Positions 6,401 through 13,871 of a DNA stretch of 45,747 nt are shown here, in pieces. How positions within the stretch are numbered: the first letter of the stretch is position 1; each line of letters starts with the position of its first letter. Below the pieces are notes generated by a model, which had not been told where the DNA came from, did no database searches, and saw only the letters and a program-made list of their open reading frames with translations. Made by a program: the position numbers and the translations under genes. Source of the stretch: Clostridia bacterium. Its GTDB lineage: Bacteria; Bacillota_A; Clostridia; Christensenellales; Aristaeellaceae. The stretch covers positions 1-45,747 of the forward strand of contig JAFRMB010000032.1 in the NCBI GenBank assembly GCA_017430945.1. Reading direction: 5' to 3'.

Positions 6401-8131
6401 ATGGCAAAGAAGAGCATTCAGGAAATGGGTACCAGGGAGCGCAGGCGCCATTCCCTGGCAGTCCGTTCCTTGCATACGACCGTTCTGCAGATCGTTACAG
6501 TAAGCCTGGTAGCTCTGACCGTCGGTCTGGGCCTGTATTCCTTTTTTACGATCAATCGTTATATTTCGGATGCTTCCAGCATTTCCCGCAGCGCAGCATC
6601 CATGCTGGAGCGATATGTGGGTGTCGATGCCCTGGCAGATGAGGTGATGACCGCATATTTCGATCAGGACGATGGCGAGCGCGAGCAGGTTTGGACCGAA
6701 GCGTACCGGGCTCGATTTGAGCCTTTCGTCCAGCGCGCGGATTTCGAGCAGATTAACTGGACGCTGAGCCAGTTTGGGGAGGCTTTCGATCTGAGCTCGA
6801 TCTACGTCGCCGGTTTTGACGTTGAGAACAGCGCCATGGTCTACATCATCGATGCGGGCGCTCCTGAGGATACGCTGAAGCCCGGAGACTGGGAGGAAGT
6901 ATCCCCGAACGGCATCCAGGCCTTCCTGAACTGGGACGGGAGCAAGCCCGTCTACAGGATCGCGAACACGGAAAGCTATGGCTTTCTCTGCACCAGCGGC
7001 GCGCCGATCCACAACGGCGAGGGAAGCATCGCTGCATTTGTCTTTGTGGATGTCTATATGGCGGACTTTGTCAAAGGCATCCAGTGGTTCGCCATTGGGT
7101 ATGGGGTCATCCTTGCTGCGGCCACTGCGCTGATCGGCCTGCTGTCGGCACGGCGCGTTCACGATCGATTGGTGCAACCCATCACGACCATCGCCGATGC
7201 GGCTCAGGATTACGTGCGGGATCGTCAATCCGGCGCGATGGTGACCGATCGCTTCAAAAGCCTGGACATCCACACGGGCGATGAGATAGAAAACCTGGGC
7301 TCGACCATGTCATACATGGAGCAGAGCGTCAACGAGTATCTGGAGAACCTGACGCGCGTCACGGCCGAAAAGGAGCGCATCGGCGCGGAGCTGAACGTGG
7401 CGAAGCAGATCCAGGCGGACATGCTGCCGCGCATTTTCCCGCCCTTTCCGGAGCGGCACGACTTTGATATTTACGCCACGATGGATCCGGCAAAGGAGGT
7501 CGGCGGCGACTTCTACGACCTCTTCCTGATCGATGAGGACCACCTGTGCCTGGTGATGGCGGACGTATCCGGCAAAGGCGTGCCCGCAGCGCTGTTCATG
7601 GTGATCGCCAAGACGTTGATCAAGAATCACGCGCTGCATGGCGAGAGCCCGTCGGAGATCCTGTACAACGTGAACAACCAGCTCTGCGAGGGAAATGAGG
7701 CAGAGATGTTCGTCACGGTATGGCTGGCCATCATCGAGCTGTCCACCGGCAAGGGCGTGGCCGCCAACGCCGGCCACGAGCACCCGGCCCTTTGCCGCAA
7801 CGATGGCAGCTATGAGCTCGTGGTCTATCGCCATGCGCCCGCCGTTGCAGCCATGGAGGGCATCCGCTTCCGCGAGCATGGATTCGAACTGTATCCCGGA
7901 GACAGACTCTTTGTGTACACCGACGGCGTTCCGGAAGCCACAGATGCCCATAACGAGTTGTTTGGTTCGGAGCGCCTGGTGGCCGCACTGAACCGCGACC
8001 CGGACGCCGACCCAAAGACGCTGCTGTGCACCGTGCGCGAGGAGATCGACGCCTTCGTGGGCGACGCGCCGCAGTTCGACGACCTCACCATGCTCGCCCT
8101 GTACTACAATGGCGGGCAAAGCGACGCGTGA
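6401..8131 (+). CDS. Membrane-anchored SpoIIE/RsbU-type PP2C phosphatase with extracytoplasmic sensor and HAMP
   Basis: Order of parts in 576 residues: basic cytoplasmic start; membrane segment about 29-52; an extracytoplasmic sensor of about 170 residues (Cache-like by position, sequence not diagnostic); second membrane segment about 227-248; HAMP linker about 250-310 ending in a coiled coil (EKERIGAELNVAKQIQADML); then a PP2C/SpoIIE domain from about 345. Metal-binding motifs are intact: EVGGDFYD, MADVSGKGVPAA, NAGHEHP, YTDGVPEA and QFDDLTMLAL. Such enzymes dephosphorylate anti-sigma-factor antagonists (SpoIIAA/RsbV type) in response to an external signal. No STAS antagonist or anti-sigma kinase is encoded nearby, so the partner must be elsewhere. 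GGGGAG at about 6385 sets the start at ATG 6401. Confidence 0.92.
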   Translation: MAKKSIQEMGTRERRRHSLAVRSLHTTVLQIVTVSLVALTVGLGLYSFFTINRYISDASSISRSAASMLERYVGVDALADEVMTAYFDQDDGEREQVWTEAYRARFEPFVQRADFEQINWTLSQFGEAFDLSSIYVAGFDVENSAMVYIIDAGAPEDTLKPGDWEEVSPNGIQAFLNWDGSKPVYRIANTESYGFLCTSGAPIHNGEGSIAAFVFVDVYMADFVKGIQWFAIGYGVILAAATALIGLLSARRVHDRLVQPITTIADAAQDYVRDRQSGAMVTDRFKSLDIHTGDEIENLGSTMSYMEQSVNEYLENLTRVTAEKERIGAELNVAKQIQADMLPRIFPPFPERHDFDIYATMDPAKEVGGDFYDLFLIDEDHLCLVMADVSGKGVPAALFMVIAKTLIKNHALHGESPSEILYNVNNQLCEGNEAEMFVTVWLAIIELSTGKGVAANAGHEHPALCRNDGSYELVVYRHAPAVAAMEGIRFREHGFELYPGDRLFVYTDGVPEATDAHNELFGSERLVAALNRDPDADPKTLLCTVREEIDAFVGDAPQFDDLTMLALYYNGGQSDA

Positions 8132-9202
8132 GTCAAGCCGGGCAAAGCCCGTTTGGACGGGCCGGACGAGGTATCCGCCTTCATGGACGGCCTGATGAGG
8201 AGGATCCGCTCCTCTCCGGGATCATTTTGTTTGGGAGATATTGCCTGTGCACTGATGGCGCTTTGCGGAGACCGTGACCGATCCAAAGGATCATCGTTGA
8301 AGATCGTCTGCCGGAGGTGGGTCGAGGCCCCAGGCGATCACGGGAACGCGCTCTGCATGAGCAGCAGGACCGGCTGCCCTTGCAGGGCCCGTTTTATTTG
8401 TAACGGCGCATCAGGTCGGTGCATTTTTCGTATCAGCGCGGCATTTTCATAAGGACAGCGATATCGAGCGGGGTCGGCGGCCAAAGCGATCGTGATACCG
8501 CAGAGGATGCCTGAAGGAGCATCCCCTCGATGTCCGGATCACGGGATCCCCGCACTTCTCACAGACCGTTCCTCGGTCGCAACTGCGTTAATTATATATT
8601 AATAATCGAATAATGGCTGTATTTTTACCCCATATGATGTTCATTTGCGGGATGATATATGATATAATATGATTAATGGTATGTCCGGTTCCGAAAACGA
8701 TTTAGTTTACAGGACCCGATGTCCATTCAGGTCAAAAAGACGGGAAGCCTGGAACGCGGGCAAGGGATCACTGAAGAAAGCGCTGATGAGGTTCCTCCCG
8801 ATAGGCCCGGTTTGGCTGTCATCATCGTCGTGATCCGCATGCCGCTGAACGGAGGCCGTTTGTTCAGCCGCCTGTTCTCGGTCTACGGCATCCCTACCCT
8901 CGTCTGAGCAACGGTCGCCCGGGTGCTCTTCTGCAATAACAAGGACAAAGACAGCAAGTGACGCAGAAGCGGCGCTGTCCCGTCCGTCAGGCACTTCGGT
9001 CCGGCGGATCGGGCGGCGCTTCGATATGCCTTCGGCCGGGAAAACAAACCAGGACTGTGGGAACGTTCGGCGGCCGTGGCGACACCGCGCGCCCGCCCCA
9101 CTCTCCCCCGCCCCGGGGTCGTCACGCGTCCTGCGTCTGCGAAGGGCCGGGGGCAGCATCCGGCATGTGCGAACAGATCGGTGCACGGCAAAGGACTGTA
9201 TC
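8132..9202. other. About 1.1 kb without a convincing gene
   Basis: Just after the phosphatase stop, CGGGC AAA GCCCG TTT (about 8138-8154) is a short terminator-like hairpin; a second one, GCCCT TGC AGGGC then CCGTTTTATTT, lies near 8380-8400. An AT-rich island at 8588-8690 contains a possible promoter. A 62-codon frame (8719-8907) follows it but lacks a ribosome site. Minus-strand frames over 8707-9402 have the Arg/Pro-rich character of shadow frames. The region looks like decayed coding sequence. Confidence 0.45.
8640..8668 (+). promoter_or_regulatory. Possible promoter in an AT-rich island
   Basis: TTCATT (8640-8645), 17 bases, and an exact TATAAT (8663-8668) within the most AT-rich stretch of the area. 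It would read toward the ABC transporter operon about 800 bases away. Confidence 0.35.
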
Positions 9203-9376
9203 ATGAGATATCCGAACGCGATGAACGGCATCCGGAGGATCTGTCTCGCCGGGATCCTGAATATCGCGTCGTCGGCGTTCGGCGTCTGGAACCTGATTTT
9301 GCTGACGACAAACAGCATGGACCTGAACGCGAGCGGAGAGGTGATCGCGAAAAAAATGATCGCCGCCCGCCGGGCG
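9203..9376 (+). pseudogene. N-terminal remnant of a small membrane protein
   Basis: From ATG 9203 the frame reads MRYPNAMNGIRRICLAG and continues through one clear membrane-like segment (FGVWNLILLTT) into NASGEVIAKKMIAA, after which protein-like character is lost. The frame then runs on, out of phase, into the ABC ATPase gene. It looks like the first 55-60 residues of a multipass protein whose remainder has been deleted. Family not identified. Confidence 0.35.
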
Positions 9377-9470
9377 TCTGCAGGCAGATGCTCTACCGGC
9401 AAGTGCCGGGCAGGGCGAGACGGATGCGGTGATCATCCCACACCATTGAAGATGGAGGAAAGGTGCAGGC

Positions 9471-10388
9471 ATGGATTATATCCTGGAGACCAAAAACCTG
9501 ACAAAGATCTACGGCCAGAAAGAAGCTGTCAAGGATGTGAACCTTCACATCAGAGATGGTCAGATCTACGGACTGATCGGCCGCAACGGCGCCGGCAAGA
9601 CCACGATCATGCGGATGATCAGCGGGCTGTCCAGGCCGACCCGGGGCAGCTATTCCCTGTTCGGCAAGACGGGGCTTCAGATGCAGATGATGCTCAAGAA
9701 CGTGGGCGTTCTGATCGAGCACCCCGGGCTTTATCCGCGGCTTTCGGCCTATGAGAATCTGAAGATCAAGTGCATCGGCATGGGGATCAAGCCGAAGGGT
9801 TATGTGGAGGGACTGCTCAAGACCGTCGGCCTTGAGAACACGGACGCGAAAAAGGGCGCCGGCTCCTATTCCCTGGGCATGCGGCAGCGCCTGGGCATCG
9901 CGCTGGCGCTGGTGGGCGACCCCAAGATGATCATCCTCGATGAGCCGATCAACGGTCTCGACCCGCAGGGCATCGTCGAGGTGCGCGAAACGCTGGCCAG
10001 GTTGCGGGATGAAAGAGGCATCACCATCATGATCTCCAGCCACATCCTGGATGAGCTGGCAAAGGTCGCGGATGCCTACGGCGTCATCCATGAAGGCAAG
10101 CTCCTGGATGAATTCAGCGCGGAGGAACTGCACAAGCGCTGCGGAAAGAGCCTCGTCATCCGTACGGACGACGCCGCTGAAACGCTGCGCGTCCTGGAAA
10201 GGATGGATATCCGAGACACCGTCCACGAGCCGGATGGAAGTCTCCGGGTCGTGGAAGGCATGGACAGGGCAAAAGAGATCACCCGAGCCATCGTCAACGC
10301 CGGGATCGGCCTTGAGGAGATCTATCTGCGCACGAAGTCTCTTGAAGCGTACTACCTCGGCATGACGGGAGGTGAACACAATGGGTAA
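9471..10388 (+). CDS. ABC transporter ATP-binding protein, BcrA/lantibiotic-immunity type
   Basis: All ABC ATPase motifs are intact in 305 residues: Walker A GRNGAGKTT at about residues 37-45, the Q-loop region VGVLIEHPGLYPRLSAYENL, signature YSLGMRQRL at about 133-141, Walker B MIILDEPINGLDP at about 152, and the switch His in ISSHILDEL. The 80-residue C-terminal extension after the ATPase core and the HPGLYPRLSAYENL segment are typical of the BcrA/CcmA-like group that pairs with one-gene ABC-2 permeases, as in bacitracin and lantibiotic self-protection. GGAGG at about 9454 places the start at ATG 9471. The permease gene overlaps its end. The substrate is unknown; no bacteriocin gene is nearby. 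Confidence 0.93.
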   Translation: MDYILETKNLTKIYGQKEAVKDVNLHIRDGQIYGLIGRNGAGKTTIMRMISGLSRPTRGSYSLFGKTGLQMQMMLKNVGVLIEHPGLYPRLSAYENLKIKCIGMGIKPKGYVEGLLKTVGLENTDAKKGAGSYSLGMRQRLGIALALVGDPKMIILDEPINGLDPQGIVEVRETLARLRDERGITIMISSHILDELAKVADAYGVIHEGKLLDEFSAEELHKRCGKSLVIRTDDAAETLRVLERMDIRDTVHEPDGSLRVVEGMDRAKEITRAIVNAGIGLEEIYLRTKSLEAYYLGMTGGEHNG

Positions 10389-11151
10389 TCTGATCAGGAT
10401 GGACCTGTACCGGATGTTCAGATCCAGATCCTTTTACGTCTGCCTGACCCTGGTTTTTGTGCTTGCACTGATCAACATGCCGCTGGCAAAGCTGCTGTTC
10501 AGATTGGCGGGTTCGATTTCGCCCGAGATCAGCGAGGCATTTGCGGCCGAGGCGGACTTTTCCGGCATCCTCAAGGATCCATTTCCTCTGATAAGCAAGA
10601 TGCTGGTCTTCATCTCGCTGTGTTTCTTCTTTTATGCGGACGTGGAAAACGGTTACATCAAGAACATCGCCGGCCAGATGCCGATGAAAGGCTTTACGAT
10701 CCTGTCCAAGTTCCAGGCATCGGTCGTCCATAACCTGGTTTTTGCCTCGGCCGGCATCATCGGAAATCTGATCGGCACTGTGTTCGTTCAGCGGATCGTC
10801 GTTGACAGCGGCGTGCCGGACAGCATTCGGATGCTGGCGCTGAGGCTCCTGCTGCTCCAAAGCCTTTGTGCCATCCTGTTGCTGGTGGTCAACACGTTTC
10901 GCAGCAAATCACTGGGGATGGTCCTGGCGGTCCTGTTCGGTATGGGCTTGACCAAGCTGATCTACCTGGGGATCAACACGGGACTGGAACCGATCTTCGG
11001 TGAAGGGACGGACATCACCAAATACATGCCGGATTGCGTTATGGCTGAAGATCCCCTCGATACGGTGAAAGCGCTTCTGGTCGCGCTCGTGGCGGGAGGC
11101 GTTTTTCTACCGCTGGCGATCCGGATATTTGATCGGAAAGATGTTAAATGA
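10381..11151 (+). CDS. ABC-2 type permease partner of the BcrA-like ATPase
   Basis: 256 residues, with about six membrane segments in the order of ABC-2 permeases: a first segment right after the amphipathic start (NLIRMDLYRMFRSRSFYVCL), a large loop containing SPEISEAFAAEADFSG, then five more, the last ending in a short basic tail (IFDRKDVK). The LIRMDLYRMFRS opening is typical of the permeases that accompany BcrA-type ATPases. ATG 10381 has GGGAGGTG at about 10368 with good spacing; the start overlaps the ATPase gene by 8 bases, so the two subunits are translationally coupled. It probably forms a dimeric exporter with the ATPase. The stop lies inside a small hairpin that may lower read-through into the next gene. 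Confidence 0.88.
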   Translation: MGNLIRMDLYRMFRSRSFYVCLTLVFVLALINMPLAKLLFRLAGSISPEISEAFAAEADFSGILKDPFPLISKMLVFISLCFFFYADVENGYIKNIAGQMPMKGFTILSKFQASVVHNLVFASAGIIGNLIGTVFVQRIVVDSGVPDSIRMLALRLLLLQSLCAILLLVVNTFRSKSLGMVLAVLFGMGLTKLIYLGINTGLEPIFGEGTDITKYMPDCVMAEDPLDTVKALLVALVAGGVFLPLAIRIFDRKDVK

Positions 11152-11166
11152 CCCCTGCGGTCATTT
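11146..11166 (+). terminator. Hairpin over the permease stop codon
   Basis: AAATGACC (11146-11153) and GGTCATTT (11159-11166) pair exactly around CCTGC, with the stop codon in the left arm. There is no long T run, so it may act as a weak terminator or as a 3' end protecting the ABC mRNA. Confidence 0.4.
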
Positions 11167-11198
11167 GCAAACAAAATTGAGAACGGAGGAATCGAGCG

Positions 11199-11621
11199 AT
11201 GGGTATTTTGGGAGTTATTCTGGGCATTCTGGCAATGGTGTGCGCTGTTTTGGCGACATTCCTTTTCGGTACGGTCGGCGGTGTCGTGGCCGGCGTGCTG
11301 GGTGTTGCGGCGATCCTGCTGGGTATCCTGAAGAGGAAGCGGGACAGCAAAGGCGGCATCGCAGCGATCATCATCGGCGTACTGGCCGTCATCATCATGA
11401 TCGGGTTGACCGGCACTTGGTCGAAGCTGTTCACGGAATTGCACGATAAGGCCGTTGAATACAAGCCGGACGGGCTGTGGGCACAGGCGACCGAAGATGT
11501 CAATGGCGGATTTTTGGGCATCATGCGCAAAGTGCCCGGCGACGAAGCCAGTCTGAACGCATTCCTGGATGAAATGAACGAGCTGAACGAGCTGAGCGGT
11601 GCGCAGGCGCAGGCGCAGTGA
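11199..11621 (+). CDS. Small two- or three-segment membrane protein of unknown function
   Basis: 140 residues. The first 75 form Gly/Val/Ile/Ala-rich membrane segments (GILGVILGILAMVCAVLA, then GGVVAGVLGVAAILLGI), a basic loop KRKRDSKGG, and another segment (IAAIIIGVLAVIIMIGL). This layout resembles DUF4190-like small membrane proteins. The remainder is a soluble acidic tail (EASLNAFLDEMNELNELS) that could form a helix, ending in AQAQAQ. ACGGAGGAA before ATG 11199 is a good ribosome site. It follows the ABC exporter by 47 bases and precedes the thioredoxin gene by 71, so it might belong with either. Confidence 0.7.
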   Translation: MGILGVILGILAMVCAVLATFLFGTVGGVVAGVLGVAAILLGILKRKRDSKGGIAAIIIGVLAVIIMIGLTGTWSKLFTELHDKAVEYKPDGLWAQATEDVNGGFLGIMRKVPGDEASLNAFLDEMNELNELSGAQAQAQ

Positions 11622-11692
11622 CTTAAGGTACCGGGTACCGCAGACACATGGATGACTTGCACAACCGCTACTGAATAGAGGATAGACATATC

Positions 11693-13054
11693 ATGAAGAA
11701 GCTGATCACCGCCCTGCTTGCGGTGTGTTTACTGTTGCCCTGTCTGCCGGGGTCGGCCGAGAGCACGCCCGTGGTCCTGGAAGCATCCGGCATGAACATC
11801 GATTTCAGGGATGTCATGGACGCATCCGCCAATTTCGTGGAATTCGATGAGTCCGGCATCATCTGCCACGATCCCCTCGTTGCCCTTCTGTGTCTGGATT
11901 ACATATCGCTGCCGAAGGATGTCATGAACGCCCTGGATGAACGGTATGCAAATGACAGCGAGGAAACGAGGGACCGCGTCGGCCGTTCCCTGTCGAAGGG
12001 CTTTGCCTACCTGGCCTTCGTCATCGTCACGGACGCCCAGGATCCGGACGATGCGATCGAGATCGCGTTGGGAGAACACCCGCAGGGCGCGGAAGTCGTT
12101 GAATTCGGCGCGTCAGAGGCCCTTCACTACTATGCCGTCCTGCCGCCTCTGGTGCCTCCGGCGGTCGACTACGACGCTTTCGCGGAATATGGGGTCGACC
12201 CGGAGACCGTGCGGCAGGATGCAGACGCGATCCTGGCGGACATGGAGTATGTCCGCAAAGCCTTTACCGAGCGTCTGCAGACCGCTGAACTGTACCCGCC
12301 CGCCGATCCCGGCGCCAGTCTCATCGGCCAAAGCCTCAGCTTTGAGACCACCGACCTGGACGGCAACGCGGTCACGAGTACAGAATTGTTTCAGGACAAC
12401 CGGATCACCATGGTCAACCTCTGGGGGACCTGGTGCGGCAACTGCGTCGATGAGATGGAAGCGCTTGCCGGGATCCATACCCGGATCCAGGAGAAGGGCT
12501 GCGGCGTCGTCGGCCTCGAATTTGAATATGCACCCATCGACACCATGACGGACGAGATCCGTGCGTTCATGGAGGAAAAGGGCGTGAATTATCCCAGTGT
12601 GATCATGCCCCAGGGCAATGCCATCCTGGACCAGGTCAGCGGATACCCCACCACCTTCTTTGTGGACAGCGAGGGCACGATCCTGACCCACCCCATCGTC
12701 GGGGCGATGGTCGACCAGTACGAGCGCACGATAGACCGGCTTCTGTCGGATGAAGATGCGAATGCTGCGACCGACGCCGGACCGGTGAAGAACGAAAGCG
12801 GCGCTTATCGCGTCATCGTCTGCGACCGGGACGGAGATCCCGTCGAGGGCGTGCTCGTCCAGTTCTGCGACGACGTCATGTGCTCCTTCCAGCCTACCGA
12901 CGCGAACGGCATCGCCACGTTCAACGTCGAGGAACAAAAGGTGTACGACGTCCATGTGCTGACGGCACCGGAGGGCTATGCGCCGGACGATGGCACGTAC
13001 AACACGCTGGATACCTTCTCCGACGTGAGCATCATCCTGGACAAAGCTGCCTAA
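11693..13054 (+). CDS. Secreted TlpA-like thioredoxin with N-terminal and Ig-like C-terminal domains
   Basis: 453 residues. A signal peptide (MKKLITALLAVCLLLPCLPG, cleavage near SAES) exports it; a lipid anchor is not clear. Residues about 25-205 are an unrecognised domain. Residues about 207-350 are a TlpA/ResA-type thioredoxin: VNLWGTWCGNCVDEMEAL with the active-site pair Cys248/Cys251, and cis-Pro in SGYPTTFFVDSEG. The last 80 residues (YRVIVCDRDGDPVEGVLVQF and TDANGIATFNV) are a beta-sandwich of the Cna-B/carboxypeptidase-regulatory kind, often used for surface adhesion. It probably acts as an extracytoplasmic disulfide reductase. It begins the stretch that includes the M4 protease and the NapH-TlpA fusion, which could supply its electrons. 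Confidence 0.9.
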   Translation: MKKLITALLAVCLLLPCLPGSAESTPVVLEASGMNIDFRDVMDASANFVEFDESGIICHDPLVALLCLDYISLPKDVMNALDERYANDSEETRDRVGRSLSKGFAYLAFVIVTDAQDPDDAIEIALGEHPQGAEVVEFGASEALHYYAVLPPLVPPAVDYDAFAEYGVDPETVRQDADAILADMEYVRKAFTERLQTAELYPPADPGASLIGQSLSFETTDLDGNAVTSTELFQDNRITMVNLWGTWCGNCVDEMEALAGIHTRIQEKGCGVVGLEFEYAPIDTMTDEIRAFMEEKGVNYPSVIMPQGNAILDQVSGYPTTFFVDSEGTILTHPIVGAMVDQYERTIDRLLSDEDANAATDAGPVKNESGAYRVIVCDRDGDPVEGVLVQFCDDVMCSFQPTDANGIATFNVEEQKVYDVHVLTAPEGYAPDDGTYNTLDTFSDVSIILDKAA

Positions 13055-13130
13055 GAGGACGTTCATTGCCTGCACGGCGTGGTAAGGATGCGCCTTCATG
13101 ATCCGGAGCCGACATAAAAGGCCGATCGCC

Positions 13131-13871
13131 ATGAAGAGGACCGCAGGCCGTCTCCTGGCGGTGCTTCTGACCCTTGCGCTTCTGCCCGGGCTTCGCCGCA
13201 CAGGCGGAGATCGCGGAGGCTTCGGGCACGGCTTCAGCGCCTCACATCGTGACCGGAAAGGCTTATCCTTACCTCTGCCAGTATTATGATGCGCAGGGCC
13301 ATCCCGCAGAGAGCCGGATGACCCTCTGCTTAGTGGACGCCGGCGACATCCCCTATGTCCCTCTGTCTGAATACATGTCGTTTCTCTCAGGCCTTTTCAG
13401 GGATCCGGGACGGTGCACCACCATTTACGAAGGTCTGTCCCGATACCGATGCCGGGGAGGTCTGTTTCCCGGTCTCCCGCCCGGACGACAAAAGCACGCT
13501 GTACGGCTATCCCGACCCGGTGCCTGCAGCCTGCCGAAGCTCCGGCCGGGGCAGGCCGGTCGGGCAGACCACCGGGGGCGGTCCCTGCGTGGCGCCGCCC
13601 TGTACCAATGCCGCCGGGTCGCTCTTCCAGATCTCGGGGAACGAGCAGATCTCCATCATCAGGAACGGCTCTCTTTATAATACCGACGCCGGCATCGGAC
13701 CCGACTCCCGGCTGGATAAGCCCGGATCCATCTATGATCGCCCTGCGCCGGCGGCGTATCTGCACGACCTGAAACAGCATCGCCGATGGCAATGAGCCGT
13801 TCGTGCTGCTCGACGCGGCCCGGCAGTTTCTCACAGCGAAAAAACCTATGAGAGGAACCATGAGACTATGA
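13131..13871 (+). pseudogene. Frameshifted gene for a secreted protein (possibly S41-peptidase-like N-terminal part)
   Basis: Four pieces in successive frames form one protein. A signal peptide begins at ATG 13131 (MKRTAGRLLAVLLTLALLPG). After a +1 shift near 13185-13193 the text runs AAQAEIAEASGTASAP to DAGDIPYVPLSEYMSFLSGLF. A +1 shift near 13430-13445 leads to DAGEVCFPVSRPDDKSTLYG and on to AYLHDLK. A third +1 shift near 13775 gives SIADGNEPFVLLDAARQFL, ending at TGA 13869-13871, which overlaps the start of the M4 protease gene. The DIPYVPLSEYMSFL segment recalls the substrate-side N-terminal domain of some clostridial S41 peptidases; this is weak. The preserved end and its coupling to the next gene suggest recent inactivation. 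Confidence 0.7.

Noticed and set aside
8707..9402. 231-codon minus-strand frame
   Set aside because: Arg/Ala/Pro-rich, no ribosome site, and it opposes the more plausible membrane-protein stub at 9203.
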